Assembly (NCBI RefSeq): GCF_001403875.1
Contig: NZ_LN884299.1
Coordinates: 2,418,117 to 2,482,116 of the forward strand
Direction of reading: 5' to 3'
DNA from: Paenibacillus ihumii
GTDB taxonomy: Bacteria; Bacillota; Bacilli; Paenibacillales; Paenibacillaceae
DNA: 64,000 nucleotides
Every line of letters begins with the position of its first letter. The first letter of the stretch is position 1. The position numbers were made by a program, and so were the translations under genes. The notes beneath the pieces were generated by a model that was not told the origin of the DNA, did no database searches, and saw only the letters and a program-made list of their open reading frames with translations. Below, piece by piece: positions 1 to 8,381 of the stretch.

Positions 1-175
1 GCGGCGTAGTCACCGAGGATTGCCCCGGCTTGCGGCGATCCATCTGAGCCTGAATGTAAGCCTCGGTCAGCTCTACTCCCGGTGTAACTCCATCTACAAT
101 CACACCGACAGCCGCCCCGTGAGATTCTCCGAACGTCGTGATTTTGAACACTTCTCCGAATGTGTTTCCTGCCAT
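1..175 (-). CDS. aroC: Chorismate synthase, N-terminal part (cut by window edge)
   Basis: Only the first 58 codons are inside the window. The product begins MAGNTFGEVFKITTFGESHG, the hallmark N-terminus of chorismate synthase, which converts 5-enolpyruvylshikimate-3-phosphate to chorismate with reduced FMN, the last step of the shikimate pathway in the cytoplasm. The histidine in FGESHG belongs to the active site of the family. The ATG at 175-173 is preceded by a GGGAGAG ribosome site. The gene is divergent from the LysR regulator at 353. In Bacillales aroC usually heads an aromatic amino-acid cluster, but what follows here lies outside the window. Confidence 0.95.
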   Translation of the reverse strand, partial: MAGNTFGEVFKITTFGESHGAAVGVIVDGVTPGVELTEAYIQAQMDRRKPGQSSVTTP

Positions 176-234
176 ATCGATCTCTCCCTCATTCTTCTAG
201 GTTGACAGCTTCTTATATCTCTCATTATAATTTG

Positions 235-295
235 TTCATTGATATAAATGAAATCGAAATTTCACTGAGTTGATATAGACAATATTTATATCAAC
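235..295. promoter_or_regulatory. Inverted repeats in the aroC/LysR divergent promoter
   Basis: TTGATATA occurs at 239-246 and 270-277 and in inverted form (TATATCAA) at 287-294. The last two lie inside a perfect 9-bp inverted repeat, GTTGATATA/TATATCAAC, with a 9-bp spacer (269-295). A second dyad, TTCATT/AATGAA, surrounds the first copy (235-252). Paired dyads between a LysR gene and its divergent neighbour are the usual binding arrangement of that family, so this is inferred to be the operator of the regulator at 353. Confidence 0.55.
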
Positions 296-352
296 TAATT
301 ACAATGTTAATATTCACAAACTAAGGACATCCATATGACGGGGTGATAATAG

Positions 353-1270
353 ATGGAACAGATTCCCTTAAACCAAGTCAATATCGAGCTATATCGCATT
401 TTTCTGCATACCGCACGCCTCGGCAATTTGACCAGGGCGGCCCAGCAGCTGCACATCACTCAGCCGTCCGTCAGCTATGCGATCAAGCAGCTCGAATCCC
501 ATCTCCAGGTCAAACTGTTCGATCGCCTCTCCAAAGGAGTGAAATTAACGCCGGAAGGACAGGCATTGCTCGAATACGTAGAGCAATCCTTCGCCTTGCT
601 TCACGCCGGCGAGCAGAAGATCGCCAATCTCCGAACATTATCCAGCGGCGAGCTTCGCGTCGGCGCAAGCGGACCAATGATCAAGCATCTTCTCCTGCCG
701 GCGCTGGATCAATTTCACGGTGAATATCCCGAGGTCAGAATCCGCTTGTCCCAAGGCAAGAGCAGCGATATTCAGCACCAGCTGCTGGAGGGGAAAATCG
801 ATATCGGGCTCGTCCATTTGCCGCTGAACGATGAGAGGCTTGTCTCTCATCATCTTATTTCACAGCAGTATATTTTTGTCGTCGGATCAGCCTATCGTCA
901 CTTTTCCGCAAAGCCGCTTAAAGCAAGCGAGCTCCATCAAATCCCCCTGCTCTTGTTCTCCAAAGACAGCAGCACGCGTCATTTCGTCGAGAAATGGCTT
1001 CATGCCCTGGGAGTCGATGTCCAGGTCGACATTGAGCTGGGCAGCCTGGATATGCTGATCGAATTCGCCAAACGCGGCTATGGGGCCGCCTTCGTCGCCC
1101 GCTCCTTCGCTATCCCGGAACTGCACGCCGGAACGCTGTTCGAGCTGCAAATCGCCGAACCGATTCCCCTGCGCTCCATTGCAGTGGCGACGCGCCGGGA
1201 CATGTCGTTATCGATTAGTGCGAAGCAATTTATGGAGCTGTTGATTCAGTCTCTCAAAGCTTTACCGTAG
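353..1270 (+). CDS. LysR-family transcriptional regulator
   Basis: A full-length 305-residue LysR-type regulator. Residues about 11-70 form the winged helix-turn-helix with the typical AAQQLHITQPSVSYAIKQLE recognition region. Residues about 95-295 form the periplasmic-binding-protein-like effector domain (SSGELRVGASG opening; DIGLVHLPL hinge region). The ATG at 353 follows a GGGGTGA ribosome site. It is divergent from aroC across 177 bp that carry repeated TTGATATA half-sites, so it probably controls itself, aroC, or both. The effector cannot be read from sequence. No metabolic gene follows on the same strand, only a 56-codon reading frame. Confidence 0.9.
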   Translation: MEQIPLNQVNIELYRIFLHTARLGNLTRAAQQLHITQPSVSYAIKQLESHLQVKLFDRLSKGVKLTPEGQALLEYVEQSFALLHAGEQKIANLRTLSSGELRVGASGPMIKHLLLPALDQFHGEYPEVRIRLSQGKSSDIQHQLLEGKIDIGLVHLPLNDERLVSHHLISQQYIFVVGSAYRHFSAKPLKASELHQIPLLLFSKDSSTRHFVEKWLHALGVDVQVDIELGSLDMLIEFAKRGYGAAFVARSFAIPELHAGTLFELQIAEPIPLRSIAVATRRDMSLSISAKQFMELLIQSLKALP

Positions 1271-1383
1271 CACGTAATCGATTTTTAAATTTTAAAGTTC
1301 AAAGAAGATCATGTTTGTAATACAGTGCAAAGGGTAACTATAGATAGGGACAGAATCAACTTTGCCTAAAGAAGGAGGCTTCT

Positions 1384-1554
1384 ATGATGAACCAACGATC
1401 CGAAGATCAAGTCCGTAACAAACTGGATGAGCAAGGCGATTCTTTAGCCGAGAAGAAAAAAATCGAAAGCGGCAAGGATATTGAGCCGCAGGCTGAGGAA
1501 TGGGTGGCCAAGCCCGTTGCGTTTGTCGATAACGACGAATCCGGCGGCAAATAG
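1384..1554 (+). CDS. Small hydrophilic protein (56 aa), function unknown
   Basis: The frame opens MMNQRSEDQV, ends DNDESGGK and is rich in charged residues, with no membrane segment and no cysteine. It has an excellent ribosome site (AAGGAGG at 1372-1378, 5 nt before the first ATG). It lies 113 bp after the LysR gene on the same strand. The charge pattern recalls small stress-type proteins of sporeforming Firmicutes, but I do not recognise a family. Confidence 0.6.
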   Translation: MMNQRSEDQVRNKLDEQGDSLAEKKKIESGKDIEPQAEEWVAKPVAFVDNDESGGK

Positions 1555-1610
1555 GAAGCAGGAATCTAGCAGGTACTACGACGGGGATGCCCCCTTACTT
1601 TGCAAGAGCA

Positions 1611-1672
1611 AAAAAAATATACACCCACAGAGAGGACGGAGCTCATATCCCGTCCTGCTTCTTTGGGTGTAT
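1611..1672 (-). terminator. Intrinsic terminator of the secreted-paralogue cluster
   Basis: Inverted repeat ATACACCCA/TGGGTGTAT (1619-1627 with 1664-1672), with an inner AGGACGG/CCGTCCT stem. On the minus strand it is followed by seven T residues (complement of 1611-1617). It lies about 100 bp past the stop of the 1772-3454 gene. Confidence 0.75.
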
Positions 1673-1771
1673 CTGTATATCTTCACGGATTCCCTGCTGC
1701 AGCGCCGTCTTCACTCCAAGGGTTGAGGGGAAGCAGCTCCGTTTTATTAAAACGTGGAGCCTCTGTTTTCG

Positions 1772-3454
1772 TTAGTAGACGTCAACTACCGCCGTCGCTT
1801 CAATTCCTTCATAAGTCGCCGTGATCACCGTACGCCCTTTTCCAAATCCCGTTATATTCCCTTCGGCATCTATAGTGATGATGTCAGGAACAGAGACCGT
1901 CAACAAGGCGTCTCGGGTAACGTCCCTATGTTGATCCCCTCGGCTGTAGATCACTGTCAAATCCAGCGTCTGGCCCACGGTCAGGCTGTATTCGCTGGAA
2001 TCCAGCTGCAGCCGGGCTGCTGGTGCTGATCCATAAACATATACGGTAGCGCTTGCCCTCACTCCGGCAGTCTCTGCAGTTATCGTCGTCACACCATGAC
2101 GCAGCCCGGTAATGTTTCCAGCCGAATCGATCGATGCAATCTCAGGATCGGCCGAAGCATAATCCACTTGTCCGCTGACGTCCCGAATCTCCCCGTTGCC
2201 ATACACAGCCGTTATGACCGTATCCAGTGTCTGGCCAATACTCAAGCTATAGCTCTCGGAGTCATAAGCTAGGGATCTGATCTTTTCGGGCTGGGGCAGC
2301 GCTATCAGCTTGATCATGCTGCCGGTTTCCGTGAGAAGTATCGCCCCGCCTTCGCGAGTAGGCACAGCCCCATTGACCCACTGGACATCCGTTTTTGCCC
2401 ACTGAAGATTGCCTTCCCCATCCGTCTTGATCACTCCCCTTACCGTTCCTATAAGAAAACCGCCATCCTCCATTTTCTCTATGGAAAGAGGTTTGCCCTG
2501 GACACCATAATTTTGTGTATTTACCGTTTCCCCCGACGAGTCTAACAGCGTCAGCACGGTGTCGGTATAATACTCAGAGGAAACGATCGCATACCCACCA
2601 TGGCCGATCGATGTCCCTACAGAAGGCTTAAAGCCGTCATAACTCCTGTGCCAAGCCACTTCACCCGCCCCGGTCAGCTTATAAATATCCAGCTTGCTTC
2701 GATTGGATGCAAACACGGTATATTCTTCTTCCCCGGATTGCTCAATCAATAACGAATCCATATTCCAAAGTTCAAGGAAGGTGCCGGACTTCAATGTTGT
2801 TTCCCAAACCTCCTGGCCGTTCGCATCCAGTTGACCCACCATCATATGCATCGGCTCGCCTGACTGGACCAGGGAATAAATAAAGTTTCCAGCGGTATCC
2901 TCCTTAATGTCATATAGCTCTGCATATTCAATATCCCTCTCAAAGGACTTACTCCACTCCAGCTCCCCGGCAGCATTTATTTTGGCCGCGTAGGAAATCG
3001 AGTCAAAGTAATAAAACTCCGGATAAGTTCCGCTGAGAATGAACCCGCCAGCCCGGGTAGGGGCCGCCGAGGTGATCGTAACGCGCTTGCCGTTGTCACC
3101 GGTTAGGTAAAATGTTCTGCTGCTTTCAAGCCGGCCTCCGGCATCTACCTTCGATAAATTCACCGCGTCCTTTAAAGCTACCCCTGCCAAATTGTAACCG
3201 CTGTCCGTTTCATGCAGATGAAAAATTCTATAGTAGCCGCTATACTTATGGCTCCATTCTATGATCGGCTGCTGATCAGTCTGGGGCATCGCGCTCACGA
3301 TGAGTTCTATATCGGCCCCGAAATCCCGTTCCCATTCCAGCTTCCCCGCCGCTTGAGAAGCTGCTGTCTGCCCCGCTGGCAGGCACCATGCCAATACGAT
3401 GGCCATCAGCCCAATGAATATCCTTCGATTTAAATATACACAAGCTTTGCTCAT
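1772..3454 (-). CDS. Secreted propeller-like repeat protein with two Ig-like (BIG2) domains, paralogue 3
   Basis: 560 residues. The N-terminus has positive charge, a hydrophobic core (IFIGLMAIVLAWCLPAG) and a likely signal-peptide cut after an AxA-type segment near residue 33. Residues about 35-395 are made of repeats with a GGF/GGYxL–W pattern (for example GAILLTETGSMIKL), as in secreted beta-propeller proteins. Residues about 397-475 and 480-560 are two bacterial Ig-like group 2 domains (YSLSIGQTLD…ITGLRHGVTTITAE; YSLTVGQTLDLTVIYSRGD…GRTVITA). It is the last of three tandem paralogues transcribed leftward. No catalytic motif was seen; extracellular display or binding is an inference. Confidence 0.8.
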   Translation of the reverse strand: MSKACVYLNRRIFIGLMAIVLAWCLPAGQTAASQAAGKLEWERDFGADIELIVSAMPQTDQQPIIEWSHKYSGYYRIFHLHETDSGYNLAGVALKDAVNLSKVDAGGRLESSRTFYLTGDNGKRVTITSAAPTRAGGFILSGTYPEFYYFDSISYAAKINAAGELEWSKSFERDIEYAELYDIKEDTAGNFIYSLVQSGEPMHMMVGQLDANGQEVWETTLKSGTFLELWNMDSLLIEQSGEEEYTVFASNRSKLDIYKLTGAGEVAWHRSYDGFKPSVGTSIGHGGYAIVSSEYYTDTVLTLLDSSGETVNTQNYGVQGKPLSIEKMEDGGFLIGTVRGVIKTDGEGNLQWAKTDVQWVNGAVPTREGGAILLTETGSMIKLIALPQPEKIRSLAYDSESYSLSIGQTLDTVITAVYGNGEIRDVSGQVDYASADPEIASIDSAGNITGLRHGVTTITAETAGVRASATVYVYGSAPAARLQLDSSEYSLTVGQTLDLTVIYSRGDQHRDVTRDALLTVSVPDIITIDAEGNITGFGKGRTVITATYEGIEATAVVDVY

Positions 3455-3475
3455 AAGTTCTCGCCTCCCAGGGGA

Positions 3476-3497
3476 TAAGAATGTATGACTGTACCCG
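3476..3497. repeat. 22-bp upstream repeat, copy 1
   Basis: The 22-bp block beginning TAAGAATGTATGACTG sits 22-43 bp ahead of the start codon of the 560-aa paralogue and recurs exactly at 6229-6250 ahead of the 524-aa paralogue. A related TAGATATTCATGATG/CAGATATTCATAAGC stretch follows each copy. The duplication therefore carried the 5' leader with the gene. Whether the block is a protein site or merely a relic of duplication is not known. Confidence 0.7.
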
Positions 3498-3526
3498 TAA
3501 GCCAGATATTCATAAGCGGTGTTCAG

Positions 3527-4594
3527 TTAGAGGCTGAGGCCTTGAAGCTTAACCACCTTTTCATAAGAAGAAATATATGCCGCTCCGCCGTCCTTCGTCG
3601 GCAGCGCCTTGTTCAATTGACTTACCGGCTTCCTCCAGACCACGTTCCCCTGCGAATCGCAGGCGATGACCGCATTGGAAAGTCCGATCAAATAGCCGCC
3701 AGCCCGGGAAGCTTCAATCGATCTTGCCGTACCGTTGATGCCGAGCCCCTTGCTCTGCTGCTGACCCTTCGAATCGATTAAGATTAGTACGGACTGATTG
3801 CTCCAGCGTTCATAGTTGACAATCGCCAGCCCGTTATTCGGGGCTGGTGCGACCCACCCGATCCCGTCGCCATAATAGTTGGTCCATAAGGAATTCCCCA
3901 TAGCATCCAGCTTCCACAATATAAAGCTGCCGCTGCGGAAAGCTCCGGCGATATAGCCTCCATCAGCCGTAGGGCGAACGGTTTCTACGGATGCATTCGG
4001 ATCGTATTTCGTCATGTACAGCTCATTGCGCCATTGGAATTCTCCCGAGGTTCCGAGCTTAACGATATAGCTGAGAGACCGTCCCGAGTTATAGGCATAA
4101 ATAACACCGCCATCACCACTCTCCCGGATGTCGTTGAAATCCACGTAATCGCGGCTGAATTCCTCCTTCTCCCATAGAATGACGCCTTCCCCATCCGTCC
4201 TTGCTATATAGTAACAGGAGTCATATCCCGGCACTGTGCCTCCAAGAAGGTATCCTCCGTCAACCGTATAATGCCCGGCTGTGATAATGACTTCATTGTC
4301 ATCAGCCGTTCTGAGATCGAGCGTCTTCTCCCAGACCGTATTTCCCCCTGGATCCAGCCTCGCCAGAAACGCCTGCTTTCTATCTTTCGTTCCGATTATC
4401 GTATAGCCTTGATCCGTCTCATAAATATCGAAAATTTTCATGCCGGTGCCGCTGTAATCGCGCTCCCATTCCTTTTCAGGGCCTTGTCCGCTTGCAGCCG
4501 CTGGCGCCCCAGCCGAAAAGCTTGCCGTCAGGGCAACTATTATGGCCAGCAAGAGAACCTGCCACGCTGTTCTCAACCGGAGTTCGAATCTCAT
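3527..4594 (-). CDS. Secreted propeller-like repeat protein without Ig-like domains, paralogue 2
   Basis: 355 residues with a clear signal peptide (hydrophobic VLLLAIIVALTASFSAGAPAAA near residues 12-34). The mature part begins EKEWERDYSGTG, close to WERDFGAD and WERSLGAS in the two neighbours. It holds the same DGGYLLGGTVPG-type repeats but stops at VVKLQGLSL, where the neighbours continue into two Ig-like domains. The start at 4594 has a GGAGGAATATA ribosome site. Loss of the C-terminal domains relative to its paralogues is the notable feature. It is the middle gene of the tandem set, 40 bp after paralogue 1. Confidence 0.78.
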   Translation of the reverse strand: MRFELRLRTAWQVLLLAIIVALTASFSAGAPAAASGQGPEKEWERDYSGTGMKIFDIYETDQGYTIIGTKDRKQAFLARLDPGGNTVWEKTLDLRTADDNEVIITAGHYTVDGGYLLGGTVPGYDSCYYIARTDGEGVILWEKEEFSRDYVDFNDIRESGDGGVIYAYNSGRSLSYIVKLGTSGEFQWRNELYMTKYDPNASVETVRPTADGGYIAGAFRSGSFILWKLDAMGNSLWTNYYGDGIGWVAPAPNNGLAIVNYERWSNQSVLILIDSKGQQQSKGLGINGTARSIEASRAGGYLIGLSNAVIACDSQGNVVWRKPVSQLNKALPTKDGGAAYISSYEKVVKLQGLSL

Positions 4595-4634
4595 TATATT
4601 CCTCCAATCTCAAGAGCCTTGTAATCATGCCCAT

Positions 4635-6209
4635 TCAATATACTTCAATCGTGGCTTCGGCTTCCAAACCGTTATAGGCCGCCGTCAGAATCGTCTGCCC
4701 CCGCTTCAAGCCTATAAGCTTCCCCGCTTCGTCCACGGTTGCAATCGAAGGATCGCCTGTACTGAATACACTCTCCCCCGTCACAATACTTCGGCTCGCC
4801 CCTTCATAATAAGAAACGACCACATCGATCGGCTCCCCGATATTTACGCGATATGCGCTGGAATCCAGCTGCAAAGACTTATACATTTTGAATACATAGA
4901 CCTGCGCCGAGCCTGCTTTACCGTCCAGCACGGCCCTTATCGTGGTCAAGCCTGACTTATGGCCCGTAATATTCCCGTAGGAGTCTATCGTTGCGATGGA
5001 TTCATCGTCCGAGGAGAACGTCACTTCCCCCAGGTTAGATATGACGATTCTGTCCTTTCCGTAGACGACTGTAATCACAGTATCAAGGGTCTGTCCTTCC
5101 AGAAGGCTGTAGCTGTCAGAGTCAAATTCCAGCGTCTCAAGGCCGCTGCCAAGCTTGCTTACTTTTCCTTCCGCGAGAACCACGGCTCCCCCGTCTGATG
5201 CCGGAATAGCCTTACTCAGACCGCTGGCCTCATATTGCCATAGAATTTCCCCGCTTGAATTCGTCTGATATACGCCTTGGGAGGTACCCAATAAATAACC
5301 TCCGGCCGCCGTCTCATAGAGGGAGCGAACCTGCCCTGTCAAAGCAAGCGGGACGATATTAGGTTCTTGATGGCTACTGTATATATACAGCGTGATATAA
5401 CCTTGCTGCGTTCCAGCCAAAGTGTAGCCTCCATCGGCAGTGGCTGCCGCTCTTCCTGTAGAGAGAGCCGCATGTCCCTGCTCATCCACAATGGTAAAAT
5501 CATCGGCCAAGCTCCATGTATAGAATTTTTGATCCTTGCCTCCGGCTACCAGGTAGCCGCCGTCCTTTAATTCAAGAATCTGTTGAGCATATGGATATGT
5601 GAATCTTCCGCTGGCAATGGTTCTCTCTCTCCGGTTCTCACCGTTTGCCTCCATTTTCCCTACGGTTGTCTTGGAAAAATCGGCTAAATAAACCTCCGTA
5701 GTATTGAGAAATAAATATCCCCCATCCTTGGCCTCATAAATTTGATTAAAGGAAGCATGTGACCCTGATAAGTACTCAGAGCTCCACTCGATCCTGCCTT
5801 CAGCGCTAATTTTGGCCGTATAATAATCGCTATAGCGATAGTGAAATCCATCTACAGTGGCTCCTACAATATAGCCTCCATCCCGAGTTGTGCCAGCCGA
5901 CGCAGGTATCGCCCGCTTGCCGTTAGCGGCAATAAGCTCAAGCTCCTTCTCCCAATAAACCGTTCCGTCGGCATGGAGCTTCGCCAAATACACAGAATGA
6001 TTATTCCTGTTCAAGCCGACCACGGAATACCCATTTCCGGTTTCCGACACATCAAGCAGCCTCAGGCTTGCTCCCAAAGACCGTTCCCATTCCAGAGTCC
6101 CTCTCGCTTCTATGGCCGCGACCTGTCCCGCCGGCAGAGTCCATGCGACCGTTATGGCTAGCAGCAAGATGAATATCCTTGGATTCCACAGTGCACTCGT
6201 CTTATTCAT
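4635..6209 (-). CDS. Secreted propeller-like repeat protein with two Ig-like (BIG2) domains, paralogue 1
   Basis: 524 residues and the first gene of the leftward tandem set. The signal peptide is IFILLLAITVAWTLPAGQVAA (residues about 12-32), nearly the same as in paralogue 3. The body (about 35-355) has propeller-like repeats (DGGYLVAGGKDQKFYTWSL, AGGYLLGTSQGVYQ). Residues about 358-440 and 445-524 are two BIG2-type Ig-like domains (GQTLDTVITVVYG; INIGEP-like opening, RGQTILTAAYNG). GGAGGAGAGAAT precedes the ATG. The protein is presumably exported; ligand and anchor are unknown, and no LPXTG, SLH or lipobox was seen. Confidence 0.8.
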   Translation of the reverse strand: MNKTSALWNPRIFILLLAITVAWTLPAGQVAAIEARGTLEWERSLGASLRLLDVSETGNGYSVVGLNRNNHSVYLAKLHADGTVYWEKELELIAANGKRAIPASAGTTRDGGYIVGATVDGFHYRYSDYYTAKISAEGRIEWSSEYLSGSHASFNQIYEAKDGGYLFLNTTEVYLADFSKTTVGKMEANGENRRERTIASGRFTYPYAQQILELKDGGYLVAGGKDQKFYTWSLADDFTIVDEQGHAALSTGRAAATADGGYTLAGTQQGYITLYIYSSHQEPNIVPLALTGQVRSLYETAAGGYLLGTSQGVYQTNSSGEILWQYEASGLSKAIPASDGGAVVLAEGKVSKLGSGLETLEFDSDSYSLLEGQTLDTVITVVYGKDRIVISNLGEVTFSSDDESIATIDSYGNITGHKSGLTTIRAVLDGKAGSAQVYVFKMYKSLQLDSSAYRVNIGEPIDVVVSYYEGASRSIVTGESVFSTGDPSIATVDEAGKLIGLKRGQTILTAAYNGLEAEATIEVY

Positions 6210-6228
6210 AATTCTCTCCTCCAGGGTT

Positions 6229-6250
6229 TAAGAATGTATGACTGTACCCG
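6229..6250. repeat. 22-bp upstream repeat, copy 2
   Basis: Exact second copy of the block at 3476-3497, again about 20 bp ahead of a start codon, here that of the 524-aa paralogue. Confidence 0.7.
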
Positions 6251-6506
6251 GGTGAACCAGACATTCTAGATATTCATGATGACCGGTCTCATTAAGAGAC
6301 CTTAAAAAGGGTTAGGATGTCATTATTCTCCTTCCATCTGTGATTGAAGCTTGAGATATAGCAAGCTGCAGCTGCCGATATCACCTCCGGGAGAACCAGG
6401 ATATGGGCTTACACCAAATTAGACTACATATTCCGCTGGAAGTTTCGTTATAATTTACCAAATTTAACGATCATCAACAGATAAATATACACTTCTTGGG
6501 CCAATC

Positions 6507-6532
6507 AAAAAAACCACTTCCTTCGGAAGTGG
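6507..6532 (-). terminator. Intrinsic terminator after the response-regulator gene
   Basis: An 8-bp stem CCACTTCC/GGAAGTGG (6514-6521 with 6525-6532) and a 3-nt loop, followed on the minus strand by seven T residues. It lies about 60 bp past the response-regulator stop. Confidence 0.85.
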
Positions 6533-6590
6533 CCTGCTCGATTAGGTTAGTCAAAACAACAGCGTTATAGTGTGCTTACCTTACCTATCT

Positions 6591-7196
6591 TCAGATCCAG
6601 CCGCGGTCACGAGCTTTGGCTATAGCGTGATGCCTCGTTTCTACTTCGAGCTTCTGGATGACGGAAGACAGGTAATTCCGAACCGTTCCTGTTGTCAAAT
6701 ATAGCGTATTCGCTATGACGCGGGTGGAGGCCCCATCCGCAGCCAGCCGCAGCACCTCCCGCTCACGTTCGGTTAGCGGATTATCCTCATGAGCAAACAG
6801 GGAATCGGCCAGATATGGACTGACTACCCGCTTGCCCTGTATGACCTTGCGAATAGCCTCTACCAAAAATTCAATCGGCTCGTCCTTCAACAAATAAGCA
6901 TCTACAGATGCACTCATCGCCTGCTGTAAATAGCCCGGTCTTGCAAACGTGGTGACAATCATAATTTTGCAGGCCAGCCCCGCTCGCCTTATGGCAGCAG
7001 CAACCTCCAGGCCAGTGAGCCCCGGCATTTCGATATCGAGCAGGCACAGATCCGGCCGGCAGGCCTCGATCATGCTCAATGCTTCATGGCCATCCGATAC
7101 CTGGGCAACGATCTCGATATCCTCCTCCAATTGCAGCAGGGAAGCAAAAGCGCCCCGCAGCATATGCTGATCTTCCGCTATAACGATTCGAATCAA
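6591..7196 (-). CDS. DesR/NarL-type response regulator
   Basis: 201 residues. Receiver domain 1-~120 with the acidic pair E8-D9, phospho-acceptor D54 (CLLDIEMPG), T82/T83 and K104. The C-terminal LuxR-type helix-turn-helix (about 137-200) contains NPLTEREREVLRLAADGAS and TGTVRNYLSSVIQKL. It lies 57 bp after the histidine kinase gene with which it must pair. DesK/DesR systems of Bacillus sense membrane fluidity, but many close relatives control export systems, so the stimulus is not assigned. It is the last gene of the operon before the terminator. Confidence 0.92.
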   Translation of the reverse strand: MIRIVIAEDQHMLRGAFASLLQLEEDIEIVAQVSDGHEALSMIEACRPDLCLLDIEMPGLTGLEVAAAIRRAGLACKIMIVTTFARPGYLQQAMSASVDAYLLKDEPIEFLVEAIRKVIQGKRVVSPYLADSLFAHEDNPLTEREREVLRLAADGASTRVIANTLYLTTGTVRNYLSSVIQKLEVETRHHAIAKARDRGWI

Positions 7197-7253
7197 TGCG
7201 ATAACCTCCTCTAACCGGAACGATGACTACAATAAACAACTACAATAAACTCT

Positions 7254-8381
7254 CTAGCTCTCGCGCTTACTGTACGGGGCAACCGAAAGCGGAACACGAA
7301 GCTTCACGATAGTTCCGCCAGAAGGAGCCGGAGCAATCAGAGCGTGCCCCTGTACCTGGCGCATCCGCTCCTGCATGGACGGCAGGCCGAAGCCTTCCGT
7401 CTGCTCTGGCTGCAGGCCTCTGCCGTTATCCTGTATCGTGATGCTGTAGCTGTCTTCGCCGACATCGTCATGAATGCTGCAGCAGTCTGCGCCGCTATGC
7501 CTGACGATATTCGTCACCGCTTCGCGAAGGGAGAGCGCCAGCATCGTCTCTGCAGAACTGCCTAGGGATGGAGTTCCCTGAAACCGTTCGTGATCTACCG
7601 TAATACCGGCGGACGAGAGCAACTGCAGCGCATGACGAAGCTCATCCTGCAGCGTTACATGCCGAATCGATGTCACCAGCTCGCGCACCTGCTGCAGCGC
7701 CTGACGCGCGCTGATTTTGATCTCATCGATTTCAGAGCGCGCCCGCGAGGTATCCTTGTCCATCAACCGGGAAGCGAGCTCGCTCTTCATTTTGATCATC
7801 GTCAGCGTTTGCCCCAGTGTATCATGAAGATCACGGGCAATCCGGTTCCTTTCCTCCTCCTGGATATAGCGCTCAAGCTTGCGGTTAGCAGCATGGAGCT
7901 TGGAGGACAGCCTCCGGGAATGCTCGACCGTCCGGATAATATAGGGCATTATGAGCTGAAGGATAAGAAACGGCATCATCGGCGACATGACAAAAGTCAA
8001 GATTTCTCCATACAATACCGTATACGAGACCAGAAACATGGCCGCAATACCGGCCATTCCCGCCCACATGATCCGGTCCGAGCGGGCCCGGCCAAGCAGA
8101 TCCGCGTAAACAAATCCGTACAGAATCATCCAGCTGCTGTAATAAATCGAATAAACAGTTATGATGCCAAGTCCAGCCCAGGCCGCTAGCACCAGCAGCC
8201 ATCCGCGCTGCCACAATGCGACATAAAAGCAGACTAGCATCAGTATATAGAGAAGAATGGCCGCTCCCCATCCCAGCGGCCGGTCAATTACGATCGTCAA
8301 GTAAGCCAGGGTAACCAGGACAATGACGTCGATAGTGAGATAGTGCTCGATTTGATCAGGCGGATACAGTTTTCGAATCAT
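7254..8381 (-). CDS. DesK-type sensor histidine kinase (HisKA_3)
   Basis: 375 residues. About five hydrophobic segments fill residues 15-150, and a short coiled segment follows (about 150-175). The HisKA_3 dimerisation helix has the phosphorylation site RNRIARDLHDTLGQTLTMIK with H186. The ATPase domain shows the N box (REAVTNIVRHSG) and G box (DNGRGLQ…GFGLPSMQER). The membrane part has no extracellular domain, which suits intramembrane sensing. Its start overlaps the end of the DUF418 gene by 26 bp, so translation is coupled, and the response regulator follows. Confidence 0.92.
   Translation of the reverse strand: MIRKLYPPDQIEHYLTIDVIVLVTLAYLTIVIDRPLGWGAAILLYILMLVCFYVALWQRGWLLVLAAWAGLGIITVYSIYYSSWMILYGFVYADLLGRARSDRIMWAGMAGIAAMFLVSYTVLYGEILTFVMSPMMPFLILQLIMPYIIRTVEHSRRLSSKLHAANRKLERYIQEEERNRIARDLHDTLGQTLTMIKMKSELASRLMDKDTSRARSEIDEIKISARQALQQVRELVTSIRHVTLQDELRHALQLLSSAGITVDHERFQGTPSLGSSAETMLALSLREAVTNIVRHSGADCCSIHDDVGEDSYSITIQDNGRGLQPEQTEGFGLPSMQERMRQVQGHALIAPAPSGGTIVKLRVPLSVAPYSKRES

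Larger units (their letters stand above)
6210..6590. other. Intergenic region upstream of the secreted-paralogue cluster
   Basis: 381 bp without a convincing gene. It holds copy 2 of the 22-bp leader repeat (6229-6250), a small hairpin GGTCTC/GAGACC (6285-6290 with 6296-6301) and the terminator at 6507-6532. On the minus strand a short frame (GTG after GGGAGG, about 31 codons ending near 6294) is possible but has no recognisable product. The promoter of the cluster should lie here, but I could not fix a consensus match. Confidence 0.5.

Noticed and set aside
3476..6250. IS element or transposon carrying the paralogue cluster
   Set aside because: No transposase and no terminal inverted repeats; the repeated 22-bp blocks lie inside the cluster as gene leaders, so tandem duplication explains them.
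6263..6420. Short minus-strand frame of about 31 codons after GGGAGGTG
   Set aside because: No recognisable product, and too short to separate from chance; left as intergenic.
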